A stretch of 64,000 bases of DNA from Candidatus Wallbacteria bacterium (GTDB lineage: Bacteria; Muiribacteriota; UBA6191; JACPRK01): assembly GCA_016213845.1 (NCBI GenBank), contig JACQZN010000012.1, positions 62,001 through 126,000 of the forward strand, written 5' to 3'. Under the pieces are notes generated by a model. That model was not told the DNA's origin. It made no database searches and saw only the letters and a program-made list of their open reading frames with translations. Positions 57,601 to 64,000 of this stretch are shown piece by piece. Made by a program: the position numbers and the translations under genes. Within the stretch, counting starts at the first letter, position 1. The number at the start of each line of letters is the position of its first letter.

Positions 57601-58518
57601 ATGGAAGCGGCGGCCTCACATCGTGGCGGCCTGGTGGTCCGCGCCAACGCGAAGGTCAATCTGTTCCTTCGCGTCCATCAGCGTCTGCCGGGCGGGCTGC
57701 ATCCGATCGAAGGCGTCTTCGCCACCGTTTCCTTGGCGGACCGGCTCGCGATCGACATCCGACCCACTCCAGGAATCACCCTCGTGACGGAGTTCGCCTT
57801 CGACTGCCCGGCCCCGGAGAACCTCTGTTCCCGGGCCGCCGCCGCCTTCCTCGAAGCGGCCGGACGCGCCCGCACGGGCTGCGAGATCCGGCTCGACAAG
57901 CAGATCCCCGTCTTCTCCGGGCTGGGGGGCGGCAGCGCCGACGCTGCGGCCGTCTTGGTCGCGCTCGAGCGGCTCCACGGCAGCCCGCTGGGGCAGTCCG
58001 CCCTCGAGGGCCTCGCCGCGCACCTCGGAAGCGACGTCCCCTTCGCCCTGCGCGGCGGGCTCGCCGCCGTCCGTGGCACGGGCAACGACGTCTCTCCCCT
58101 GCCCTGCCGGCCTCGCCTCCACCTGCTGGTCGTCAAGCCGCCCTGCGAGGTCTCGACCGCCTGGGCCTACTCGGCCTTCGACGCCTTTCCCGACAAGGCA
58201 GGCCCCGGCGATCTCGAGGCCATGACCGCAGCCCTGGCCGCGGACGACCCCGCGCGCATCGCCGCCAGCCTCCACAACAGCTTCGAGCCCGTCGTCGAGG
58301 CCCGCTTCCCGGCCGTCCGGCTCGCCCGCGAACAGCTCCTCTGGGCAGGCGCCCTGGGCGCCCGGCTCTCGGGCAGCGGCGCGGCCGTCTTCGGCGTCTT
58401 CGCGAGCGAGGAGGCCGCGGCCGAAGCCGAGTCGCGCCTGCGCGCGAAGTACCCCGTCTGGCGCTGTTCGCTCCGCCCTGCGGGCGTCGAGCTCGAGCGG
58501 GAGGGGCCGCCGGCATGA
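57601..58518 (+). CDS. ispE: 4-diphosphocytidyl-2-C-methyl-D-erythritol kinase
   Basis: 305 aa GHMP kinase catalysing the ATP-dependent phosphorylation of CDP-ME in the MEP isoprenoid pathway. Landmarks: RANAKVNLFLRVHQRLPGGLH (N-terminal AKVNL motif), the phosphate-binding loop FSGLGGGSADAAAVL, GSDVPFALRGG, and the C-terminal LSGSGAAVFGVF. Length matches the family (about 280-310 aa). ATG 57601 is preferred over GTG 57580. It is the first gene of the operon, and its TGA overlaps the dxr ATG (ATGA, 58515-58518), so translation is coupled. Confidence 0.95.
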   Translation: MEAAASHRGGLVVRANAKVNLFLRVHQRLPGGLHPIEGVFATVSLADRLAIDIRPTPGITLVTEFAFDCPAPENLCSRAAAAFLEAAGRARTGCEIRLDKQIPVFSGLGGGSADAAAVLVALERLHGSPLGQSALEGLAAHLGSDVPFALRGGLAAVRGTGNDVSPLPCRPRLHLLVVKPPCEVSTAWAYSAFDAFPDKAGPGDLEAMTAALAADDPARIAASLHNSFEPVVEARFPAVRLAREQLLWAGALGARLSGSGAAVFGVFASEEAAAEAESRLRAKYPVWRCSLRPAGVELEREGPPA

Positions 58519-59687
58519 CCGCCCCGCGCTCAATAGGAGTCATCGGCTCCACCGGCTCCGTCGGCCGCAGCACCTGCTCCGTCGTGCGCGAGTCCGCGGG
58601 GCGCCTGCGAATCGCCGGCCTGGCCGCCCACTCCAACTGGGAGCTGATGCTGCAGCAGGTGCGGGAGTTCGGGCCGGCCCACGCCGCGCTGGTCGACGAG
58701 GCCGCCGCCGGCAAGCTGCGCGAGGCGCTCGGGCCCGGCTCGGGGTGCGAGGTTCACGCCGGCCCGGCCTCGCTCGAGACCATCGCCTCGCTCCCCGAGA
58801 TCGAGACCGCCGTTTGCGCCGCCCTGGGCGCCGCCGGCATCCCGCCCGTCGTCGCCGCCATCCGCGCCGGCAAGACCGTCGGGCTGGCCAACAAGGAGGT
58901 CCTGGTCGCCGGCGGTTCCTTCATCACCGCGCTGGCGCGCGAAAAGGGCGTCACCCTCATCCCCATCGACAGCGAGCACTCCGCCATCTTCCAGTGCCTG
59001 CGCGGAGAGCGCGTCGCCGAGGTCCACTCGCTGCTCCTGACGGCCTCCGGCGGCCCCTTCCGCATGGTCCCGGCCGAGGCGCTCGCCACGGTCACTCGCG
59101 CCGAGGCGCTGAGGCACCCCAACTGGGTCATGGGGGAGAAGATCACCATCGACAGCGCCTCGCTGATGAACAAGGGGCTCGAGGTGATCGAGGCGCACTG
59201 GCTCTTCGGCCTGGGCTACGACCGCATCCGCGTCATGGTTCACCCCCAGAGCATCGTCCACAGCATGGTCGAGTTTTGCGACGGCAGCCTCATCGCCCAG
59301 CTCGGCATCGCCGACATGCGGATCCCCATCCAGTTCGCGGTCAGCCATCCCGAGCGCTGGCCCATCGACTATCTGCCGCGCCTGGACCTGGCCGCCATCG
59401 CCACCCTCACCTTCGAGGAGCCCGATCTCGACCGATTCCGCTGCCTCAGGCTCGCCTTCCAGTGCGGCAAGAAGGGCGGCACCTACCCCACCGTCCTGAA
59501 CGCCGCCAACGAGATCGCCGACGAGCGCTTCCTCGGCGAGCGCATCCGCTTCATCGACATTCCCAACGTCATCGAGGGGGTCCTGGACCGCCACGAGAGC
59601 GCCCCGGCCAACGACCTCGAAACCATCCTTTCAGCCGACGGCTGGGCCCGCCGCGAAGCCGGCCGCATTGCCGAATCGGTCCGCTGA
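58515..59687 (+). CDS. dxr: 1-deoxy-D-xylulose 5-phosphate reductoisomerase
   Basis: 390 aa. It converts DXP to MEP with NADPH, the committed step of the pathway. Visible motifs: NADPH-binding GVIGSTGSVGRST (8-20), GLANKEVLVAGG, the metal-binding IDSEHSAIFQCL, and ITIDSASLMNKGLEVIEAHWLF with MVHPQSIVHSMVEF, all strongly conserved in Dxr. Length is typical (~390-400). It overlaps ispE by 4 bp; the next gene begins 10 bp after its stop. It is the target of fosmidomycin in other bacteria. Confidence 0.96.
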   Translation: MTAPRSIGVIGSTGSVGRSTCSVVRESAGRLRIAGLAAHSNWELMLQQVREFGPAHAALVDEAAAGKLREALGPGSGCEVHAGPASLETIASLPEIETAVCAALGAAGIPPVVAAIRAGKTVGLANKEVLVAGGSFITALAREKGVTLIPIDSEHSAIFQCLRGERVAEVHSLLLTASGGPFRMVPAEALATVTRAEALRHPNWVMGEKITIDSASLMNKGLEVIEAHWLFGLGYDRIRVMVHPQSIVHSMVEFCDGSLIAQLGIADMRIPIQFAVSHPERWPIDYLPRLDLAAIATLTFEEPDLDRFRCLRLAFQCGKKGGTYPTVLNAANEIADERFLGERIRFIDIPNVIEGVLDRHESAPANDLETILSADGWARREAGRIAESVR

Positions 59688-59697
59688 GCCCCTACCC

Positions 59698-60453
59698 ATG
59701 CAGACCTATCACGGAATCCACATCCCGCGCGCCACCGCCGACTCCGTACTCGACGCGCTCGACAATTTTTTCTTCCACCGCTATTTCACCCGCCGCGGCA
59801 AGGCACTGGCGACGGACACCGTCTGGAACGTCGCCCTGTCCGACGAGCGCGACGGCTGGGTGAGCGTGTACGACGAAGGCGAGAACTTCCGCCGAGCCAA
59901 CCTGCTGGCCCGCTCCATCTCCTCGCACCTGCATCGCCCTGCCCTCTGGACCGGGCTCTGGGAGGGACAGGATTTCTACTACCAGCTCTTCAACGACGGC
60001 GAGCCGATCGACGCCTACGACAGCGATCCTTCGATCTTCGACGCCGACGAGGGCTTCACCGACGACCCGGAAGGGACCGGCTGGCTGCCCGCCGACTTCT
60101 CCGGGCTCAACCGCGACCGCAACATTGCCGGGCTCGGGGACCCGACGGCCTTCTTCAGCGTGATCCGCTTCGCCGACGAGGCAGACCCCGGGCGGCTGCA
60201 GTCGCTTCTCTCGCGCGGCCGCGCCTACCACGGCGAGGGCTTGCCGGAGCATGAGGAGCTCGACTGGGCTTCCGAGGGCATTCGCGGCGTGGCGGAGCTG
60301 GTCGGGGTGGCGCCCGAGAGGATGTTGGCCGGATACGACTCGCTTCTGGAGTCCAGCGAGCCCCCCGCCTGGCTGAAGCTGCTGGAGTACCGCCGCGTGG
60401 CGCGCGCCGACGGGGCCGAACCGCCGCGGCGGCGGAAGGGAAAGGCCGAGTGA
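59698..60453 (+). CDS. Conserved-looking protein of unknown function inside the MEP operon
   Basis: 251 aa, acidic, soluble, no signal or TM segment. It begins MQTYHGIHIPRATADSVLDA and includes VYDEGENFRRANLLARSISS, WTGLWEGQDFYYQLFNDGEP and DADEGFTDDPEGTGW; the C-terminal tail is basic (PPRRRKGKAE). The middle part alternates strands and acidic loops, as in some small alpha/beta immunity-like or SMI1-like proteins, but no family can be assigned. It starts 10 bp after dxr and overlaps ispF by 4 bp (GTGA), so it is co-translated with the pathway genes. Upstream ATG 59668 is possible but would overlap dxr. Confidence 0.7.
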   Translation: MQTYHGIHIPRATADSVLDALDNFFFHRYFTRRGKALATDTVWNVALSDERDGWVSVYDEGENFRRANLLARSISSHLHRPALWTGLWEGQDFYYQLFNDGEPIDAYDSDPSIFDADEGFTDDPEGTGWLPADFSGLNRDRNIAGLGDPTAFFSVIRFADEADPGRLQSLLSRGRAYHGEGLPEHEELDWASEGIRGVAELVGVAPERMLAGYDSLLESSEPPAWLKLLEYRRVARADGAEPPRRRKGKAE

Positions 60454-61004
60454 CACGGGTCGGCTTCGGTTTCGACGTCCACCCCTTTGCAGACCGGCGC
60501 AAGCTGGTCCTGGGGGGAGTGGAGGTGGCGCATCCCAGGGGGCTGGCGGGCCACTCCGACGCAGACGTGCTCTCGCACGCCGTGGCCGACGCGCTTCTGG
60601 GAGCCGCGGGCGAGGGTGACCTGGGGCAGCACTTCCCGGCCTCCGAGCCACGCTGGAAGGGCTGCTCCAGCCTCGTTTTCCTGGAGGCGATCCGCGAAAT
60701 CCTGAACCGCGGGGGTTTCCGGATCGTCAACGTGGATTGCACGGTGGTTGCCGAAAGGCCTAAAGTGCTGCCGTACGTCGGAGCCATACGGGAATCGCTG
60801 GGCCGTACCTTGGGAATCGAGGCGGCCCGCATAGGCGTCAAGGGCAAGACGTGCGAGGGCCTCGGCGCCATCGGCCGGGAAGAAGGCATGGCCGCGTACG
60901 CGGTGGCTCTCCTGGAAGCTCGCAAGGAACCCATTGGTGGCGGAGGCCAGCTCCGCAAGGCCCCGAGGAAGGGGCGTGTTTCGACCGGTGCAAGAAGGAC
61001 TTGA
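60450..61004 (+). CDS. ispF: 2-C-methyl-D-erythritol 2,4-cyclodiphosphate synthase
   Basis: 184 aa, slightly longer than usual because of a basic C-terminal tail (KAPRKGRVSTGARRT). It converts CDP-ME 2-phosphate to MEcPP with release of CMP as a homotrimer with Zn2+ at each interface. Zn ligands Asp9 and His11 (GFGFDVHPF) and His in GHSDADVLSHAVADALLGA are present, as are the GDLGQHFP and VKGKTCEGLGAIG motifs. GTG start overlaps the previous stop by 4 bp; dxs starts 1 bp after its stop. Confidence 0.94.
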   Translation: MTRVGFGFDVHPFADRRKLVLGGVEVAHPRGLAGHSDADVLSHAVADALLGAAGEGDLGQHFPASEPRWKGCSSLVFLEAIREILNRGGFRIVNVDCTVVAERPKVLPYVGAIRESLGRTLGIEAARIGVKGKTCEGLGAIGREEGMAAYAVALLEARKEPIGGGGQLRKAPRKGRVSTGARRT

Positions 61005-61005
61005 G

Positions 61006-63012
61006 ATGACGAATTCGATCGCGATGACCTCCCCCCTGGACTTCCTGGAAAACCTCGTCCACCCGCAGGAAGTGAAGAAGCTTTCCGTGCCGCAGCTCGA
61101 GGAGCTGGCCGAGGTGATCCGGGAGAAGCTCGTGGAGGTCGCCAGCTCCAACGGCGGCCACCTGGCGCCCAACCTGGGGGTGGTGGAGCTGACGCTGGCG
61201 CTCCTGGCCCGGCTGGACTTGCCGACCGACGAGATCATCTGGGACGTCGGCCACCAGGCCTACGTTTACAAGATGCTGACCGGGCGCTACAAGCGGTTCC
61301 CCAGCATCCGCACGCACGGCGGCCTGTCGGGCTTTCCCCGGCGCGACGAGAGCCTCTTCGACACCTTTGGCACGGCCCACGCCTCCACGTCCATCGCGGC
61401 CGGCATGGGCAAGGCTGTCGCGCGCGACATGAAGGGGTACCGCAACAACATCGTTGCGGTCATCGGTGACGGCGCGATGACGGGCGGCCTGGCGCACGAG
61501 GGGCTCAACAACGCGGGCCACATGAAGTCGAAGCTCCTGGTGATTCTCAACGACAACTCGATGTCGATCGCGCCCAACGTCGGCGCCTACCACCACTACC
61601 TGGAGCGCATCCGCTTCGACCCGGCCTACACGGCCAGCAAGAAGTACATCAAGGAGAAGCTGCACCAGATGCCGGCCGTCGGCGGGATGCTCGAGGGCGT
61701 GCTCGAATCGATGAAGACCGGCCTGAAGGCGATCGTCGTGCCGGGGCTCATCTTCGAGGAGCTGGGCTTCCGATACCTGGGGCCGGTGGACGGCCACTCG
61801 ATCGAGGCGCTGCTCGAGGAGCTGGACCTGGCGCTGTCGGTGGAGGACCAGCCGGTGCTCTTGCACGTGAAGACCGTGAAGGGCAAGGGCTACGCGCCTG
61901 CCGAGGCCGATAAGCCGAAGTTCCACGGCTGCGGTGCCTTCGACAAGACGACCGGGACGGTGAAGCCCTCGAGCGGACCGCCGGCCTACCAGGCGGTGTT
62001 CGGCCGCACGATGGTGGAGCTGGGGCGCCAGGACCCGAAGATCGTAGGCATCACCGCGGCGATGCCCTCCGGCACGGGCCTGGACGCGATGGCCCGCGAG
62101 CTGCCCGATCAGTACTTCGACGTCGGTATCGCCGAGCAGTACGCCGTCTGCTTCGCGGCCGGGATGGCCACCTCCGGGATGAAGCCGGTCTGCGCCATCT
62201 ACTCCACCTTCCTGCAGCGCGGCTACGACCAGATCATCCACGACGTCGCCATCCAGAACCTGCCGGTCGTCTTCGCGATGGACCGCGGCGGCATCGTCGG
62301 CGACGACGGTCCGACGCACCAGGGGCTCTACGACATCGCCTACATGCGCACGGTGCCGAACGTCGTGGTGATGTCACCCAAGGACGAGAACGAGCTGCGC
62401 CACATGCTGTACACGGCCGTCAACCACGCGGGGCCGATCGCGCTCCGGTACCCGCGGGGCGCGGGGCTGGGCGTGGAGCTCGACAGCGAGCTCAAGCTGC
62501 TGCCGATCGGCAAGGGCGAGGAGGTCCGGGCCGGCACCGATGTCGCGCTCCTGGGCTACGGGCACATGCTCGCGCCGGCACTGGAAGCGGCCACGCTGCT
62601 GACGGAGTCGGGTGTGAACGCCGCCGTGGTGAACCCGCGGTTCGCAAAACCGCTGGACCGGGAGCTGATCTTGTCATACGCGCGGCGCGGAATGCCGATG
62701 GTAACCGTTGAAGAGCACTCCCTCATGGGAGGGTTCGGCAGCGCCGTCTGCGAGCTGCTGGCCGACGAGGCGATCTCGGGCGTCCCGCTGTTGCGGATCG
62801 GCGTGCCCGACGAGCTCGTCGAACACGGCACGCAGAAGCAGATGCGGGAGCACTACGGCCTCACCCCGGCGGGCATCGCCAAGCGCACGCGCGAGTGGCT
62901 GGCGAAGGTCACCGGCAAGAAGCTCGACGAGCCCGCCCGCAAGGAGACGAAGGTGCTGACGGGCCACCGCGAGCGAGTGCCCGAGAAGCTCGAAGCGGCC
63001 TCCAGGGCCTGA
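61006..63012 (+). CDS. dxs: 1-deoxy-D-xylulose-5-phosphate synthase
   Basis: 668 aa thiamine-diphosphate enzyme condensing pyruvate and glyceraldehyde 3-phosphate, the entry step of the MEP pathway. Motifs: SSNGGHLAPNLGVVELTLAL, WDVGHQAYVYKMLTGR, FGTAHASTSIAAG, ThDP/Mg site GDGAMTGGLAHEGLNNAG...NDNSMSI, the pyrimidine-domain DVGIAEQYAVCFAAG, and DRGGIVGDDGPTHQG. Differences from the common forms (FGTGHSSTS; IAEQHAV) are visible in the AHAS and EQY positions. ATG 61006 lies 1 bp after ispF and 5 nt after a short purine site. It is the last clear gene of the operon; a GGGAGGTC/GACCTCCC hairpin follows. Confidence 0.95.
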   Translation: MTNSIAMTSPLDFLENLVHPQEVKKLSVPQLEELAEVIREKLVEVASSNGGHLAPNLGVVELTLALLARLDLPTDEIIWDVGHQAYVYKMLTGRYKRFPSIRTHGGLSGFPRRDESLFDTFGTAHASTSIAAGMGKAVARDMKGYRNNIVAVIGDGAMTGGLAHEGLNNAGHMKSKLLVILNDNSMSIAPNVGAYHHYLERIRFDPAYTASKKYIKEKLHQMPAVGGMLEGVLESMKTGLKAIVVPGLIFEELGFRYLGPVDGHSIEALLEELDLALSVEDQPVLLHVKTVKGKGYAPAEADKPKFHGCGAFDKTTGTVKPSSGPPAYQAVFGRTMVELGRQDPKIVGITAAMPSGTGLDAMARELPDQYFDVGIAEQYAVCFAAGMATSGMKPVCAIYSTFLQRGYDQIIHDVAIQNLPVVFAMDRGGIVGDDGPTHQGLYDIAYMRTVPNVVVMSPKDENELRHMLYTAVNHAGPIALRYPRGAGLGVELDSELKLLPIGKGEEVRAGTDVALLGYGHMLAPALEAATLLTESGVNAAVVNPRFAKPLDRELILSYARRGMPMVTVEEHSLMGGFGSAVCELLADEAISGVPLLRIGVPDELVEHGTQKQMREHYGLTPAGIAKRTREWLAKVTGKKLDEPARKETKVLTGHRERVPEKLEAASRA

Positions 63013-63025
63013 ACCGGAGTTCCCG

Positions 63026-63058
63026 GGGAGGTCCCTGGCCCCGAGCCGGAGACCTCCC
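63026..63058. promoter_or_regulatory. Hairpin between dxs and the next gene
   Basis: GGGAGGTC (63026-63033) and GACCTCCC (63051-63058) are perfect reverse complements with a 17-nt loop. The right arm covers the last bases before ATG 63060, so the hairpin could either end dxs transcription (no T run follows) or reduce initiation at 63060. Confidence 0.55.
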
Positions 63059-63059
63059 G

Positions 63060-64000
63060 ATGAAGCTGCCCGAACTCACGTCGCTCCTGGCCTCCTCCGA
63101 TCCCGCCGACCGGCTGCAAGGACTGCAGGCGCTCGACGAGCTGCGTGCGGCGGCGCAGGTACCGGTCGCCATACACCTCGTCCACGCCAGCCACCCGGCC
63201 GCCCGTGAGACGCTGCTGGCGCGGGTAGCCGCGCACGGCAAGCAGGCGACCGCGGCAGCGCTCGGGCAGCTTCTCGAGAGCGATGCGCCGCATCCGGAGT
63301 CGGCGCTCTTCTACCTGTCGCTCGCGGGTGACCCTGCCTACAACGGGCTGTTGCTCTCGATGCTGCCGCAGTGCGCCGAGCCTATCCAGGTCGGGATTCT
63401 ACAGGTGCTGTCGCGGACGGCCGACGAGTCTGCGCTGATCGCGCTCGCGGGGCTGGAGCCGCACCTGGCGGGGGCGGCGCGCCAGGCGATGGCCCGGTTT
63501 GCTGGGCGGCCAGCGGCGGCGGGGCGGTCCGGGCGGCCGGCCGAGCTCTCGGACAGCTACGTCAACTTCACGCTGGAGCAGCCCACGCATCGAGGGAAGG
63601 GCTCGGAGAAAGTGGGCGCGAGCGGCGCGCAACCAACCCGGCCCGAGCCAGGGGCGGGCTTCGACAAGCTCAGCCCGAGCGGATCCAGTACAGACCAGCC
63701 TGAGCCGGGAGCGGGCTTCGACAGGTTCAGCGCTAGCGGGTCTGTTTCAGACCGGCCTGAGCCGCAGGCAAGGGTTGGGACATCGCTCAGGGAGCGGATC
63801 GCGCGCCGCCAGGAGCAGCGACGGATCTCGGCCTGGATGGAGCGCGGAAAGCTGGCCGTCGTCGAGGCCGGGGGGCTCTTGACCTGGACGGCCGCGACGG
63901 CGCTTCTGACCCGCGCAGCCTGGGAGTCGTGGCATCTGGCGGGTCCCTTGAGTTGGGTGACTCCCTTGGGGCTGGCGCTGGCGCTCGTGGCGACGGCGGT
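63060..64000 (+). CDS. HEAT-like membrane protein with translated dispersed repeats, 3'-partial
   Basis: At least 313 aa, running off the window without a stop. The first ~160 residues are helical, HEAT-like (SSDPADRLQGLQALDELRAA, HPESALFYLSLAGDPAYNGL). A linker follows that contains two 19-aa repeats (RPEPGAGFDKLSPSGSSTD and QPEPGAGFDRFSASGSVSD) encoded by a dispersed DNA repeat (63639-63752). A basic amphipathic stretch (RERIARRQEQRRISAWMERG) precedes TM-like segments beginning VVEAGGLLTWTAATALL and SWVTPLGLALALVATA. ATG 63060 has GGAG ~8 nt upstream. It resembles the HEAT-TM plan of the gene at 49903. Function unknown. Confidence 0.7.
   Translation, partial: MKLPELTSLLASSDPADRLQGLQALDELRAAAQVPVAIHLVHASHPAARETLLARVAAHGKQATAAALGQLLESDAPHPESALFYLSLAGDPAYNGLLLSMLPQCAEPIQVGILQVLSRTADESALIALAGLEPHLAGAARQAMARFAGRPAAAGRSGRPAELSDSYVNFTLEQPTHRGKGSEKVGASGAQPTRPEPGAGFDKLSPSGSSTDQPEPGAGFDRFSASGSVSDRPEPQARVGTSLRERIARRQEQRRISAWMERGKLAVVEAGGLLTWTAATALLTRAAWESWHLAGPLSWVTPLGLALALVATA
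63639..63752 (+). repeat. Two tandem 57-bp copies of a dispersed repeat, in frame
   Basis: Units 63639-63695 and 63696-63752 share GGCTTCGACAAGCTCAGC-type cores, the reverse orientation of the 39-bp repeats at 49513-49629. A third, partial unit begins at 63753. Confidence 0.8.

Overview
The window is a high-G+C (by eye around two thirds or more), densely coding stretch of a bacterial chromosome. Outer-membrane-type proteins (a 378-aa putative beta-barrel), sec-exported periplasmic proteins, a di-haem cytochrome peroxidase, type IV pilin-like genes, several Ser/Thr kinases and giant surface proteins all point to a Gram-negative, probably soil or aquatic lineage of the Myxococcota/Acidobacteriota kind. 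There is no rRNA or single-copy marker good enough to fix the phylum. No tRNA, rRNA, CRISPR array, prophage or complete insertion sequence was seen.

Layout. 1-4.3 kb: the 3' part of a TPR/HEAT-like membrane protein, a VOC-fold protein and a PEP-utilising swivel-domain protein whose phospho-histidine is missing. 4.3-4.85 kb: non-coding, with hairpins and repeat copy A. 4.85-13.8 kb: a 2,980-residue surface protein with 15 tandem Ig-like repeats, followed at once by an Lgt-family paralogue. 14.6-21.3 kb: a secreted protein, a three-gene ABC-2 exporter, a putative beta-barrel and a membrane Ser/Thr kinase. 21.4-30.2 kb: a second giant surface protein (2,901 residues, Kelch-like plus Ig-like repeats) with the same C-terminal module and the same GRGGC-TM-Arg tail as the first. 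30.3-31.2 kb: a decaying DUF6036 nucleotidyltransferase pair. 31.2-31.9 kb: a MITE-like element and repeat copy B. 31.9-38.5 kb: a secreted Cys-rich repeat protein and two coupled membrane proteins carrying four related amidotransferase-like domains. 38.5-47.5 kb: UPF0158-like protein, secreted protein, hybrid histidine kinase, ceramidase-like protein, papain-like protein and an FdhF/YdeP-type molybdopterin oxidoreductase. 47.6-51.8 kb: a translationally coupled minor-pilin-like cassette ending in a HEAT-repeat membrane protein. 52.0-57.4 kb: kinase-sulfatase-modifying-factor fusion, HExxH metallopeptidase-like protein, polyphosphate glucokinase and MauG/CcpA peroxidase. 57.6-63.0 kb: a methylerythritol-phosphate (MEP) isoprenoid operon, ispE-dxr-orf-ispF-dxs. 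The window ends inside another HEAT-like membrane protein.

How the genes work together. Clear functional units are the MEP operon (four of the pathway enzymes, with ATGA/GTGA overlaps), the ABC-2 exporter, the pilin-like cassette and the coupled amidotransferase-like pair. The two giant proteins plus the neighbouring Lgt paralogue form a plausible surface-display unit in which the Cys of the GRGGC tail could be lipid-modified or cleaved; that is inference.

The most unusual DNA-level content is the set of dispersed repeats: a covarying palindromic element in three copies (about 4.4, 31.7 and 57.5 kb); a 65-nt near-perfect palindrome (51.9 kb) with a half-copy at 2.2 kb; a 64-nt hairpin overlapping a possible gene start (54.3 kb); short repeats with a TCGACAAGCTCAG core that are translated inside two membrane proteins; and several unrelated 7-bp tandem repeats, one of them inside a 218-bp MITE-like element. 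Domain names come from recognising motifs by eye; no database search was run.
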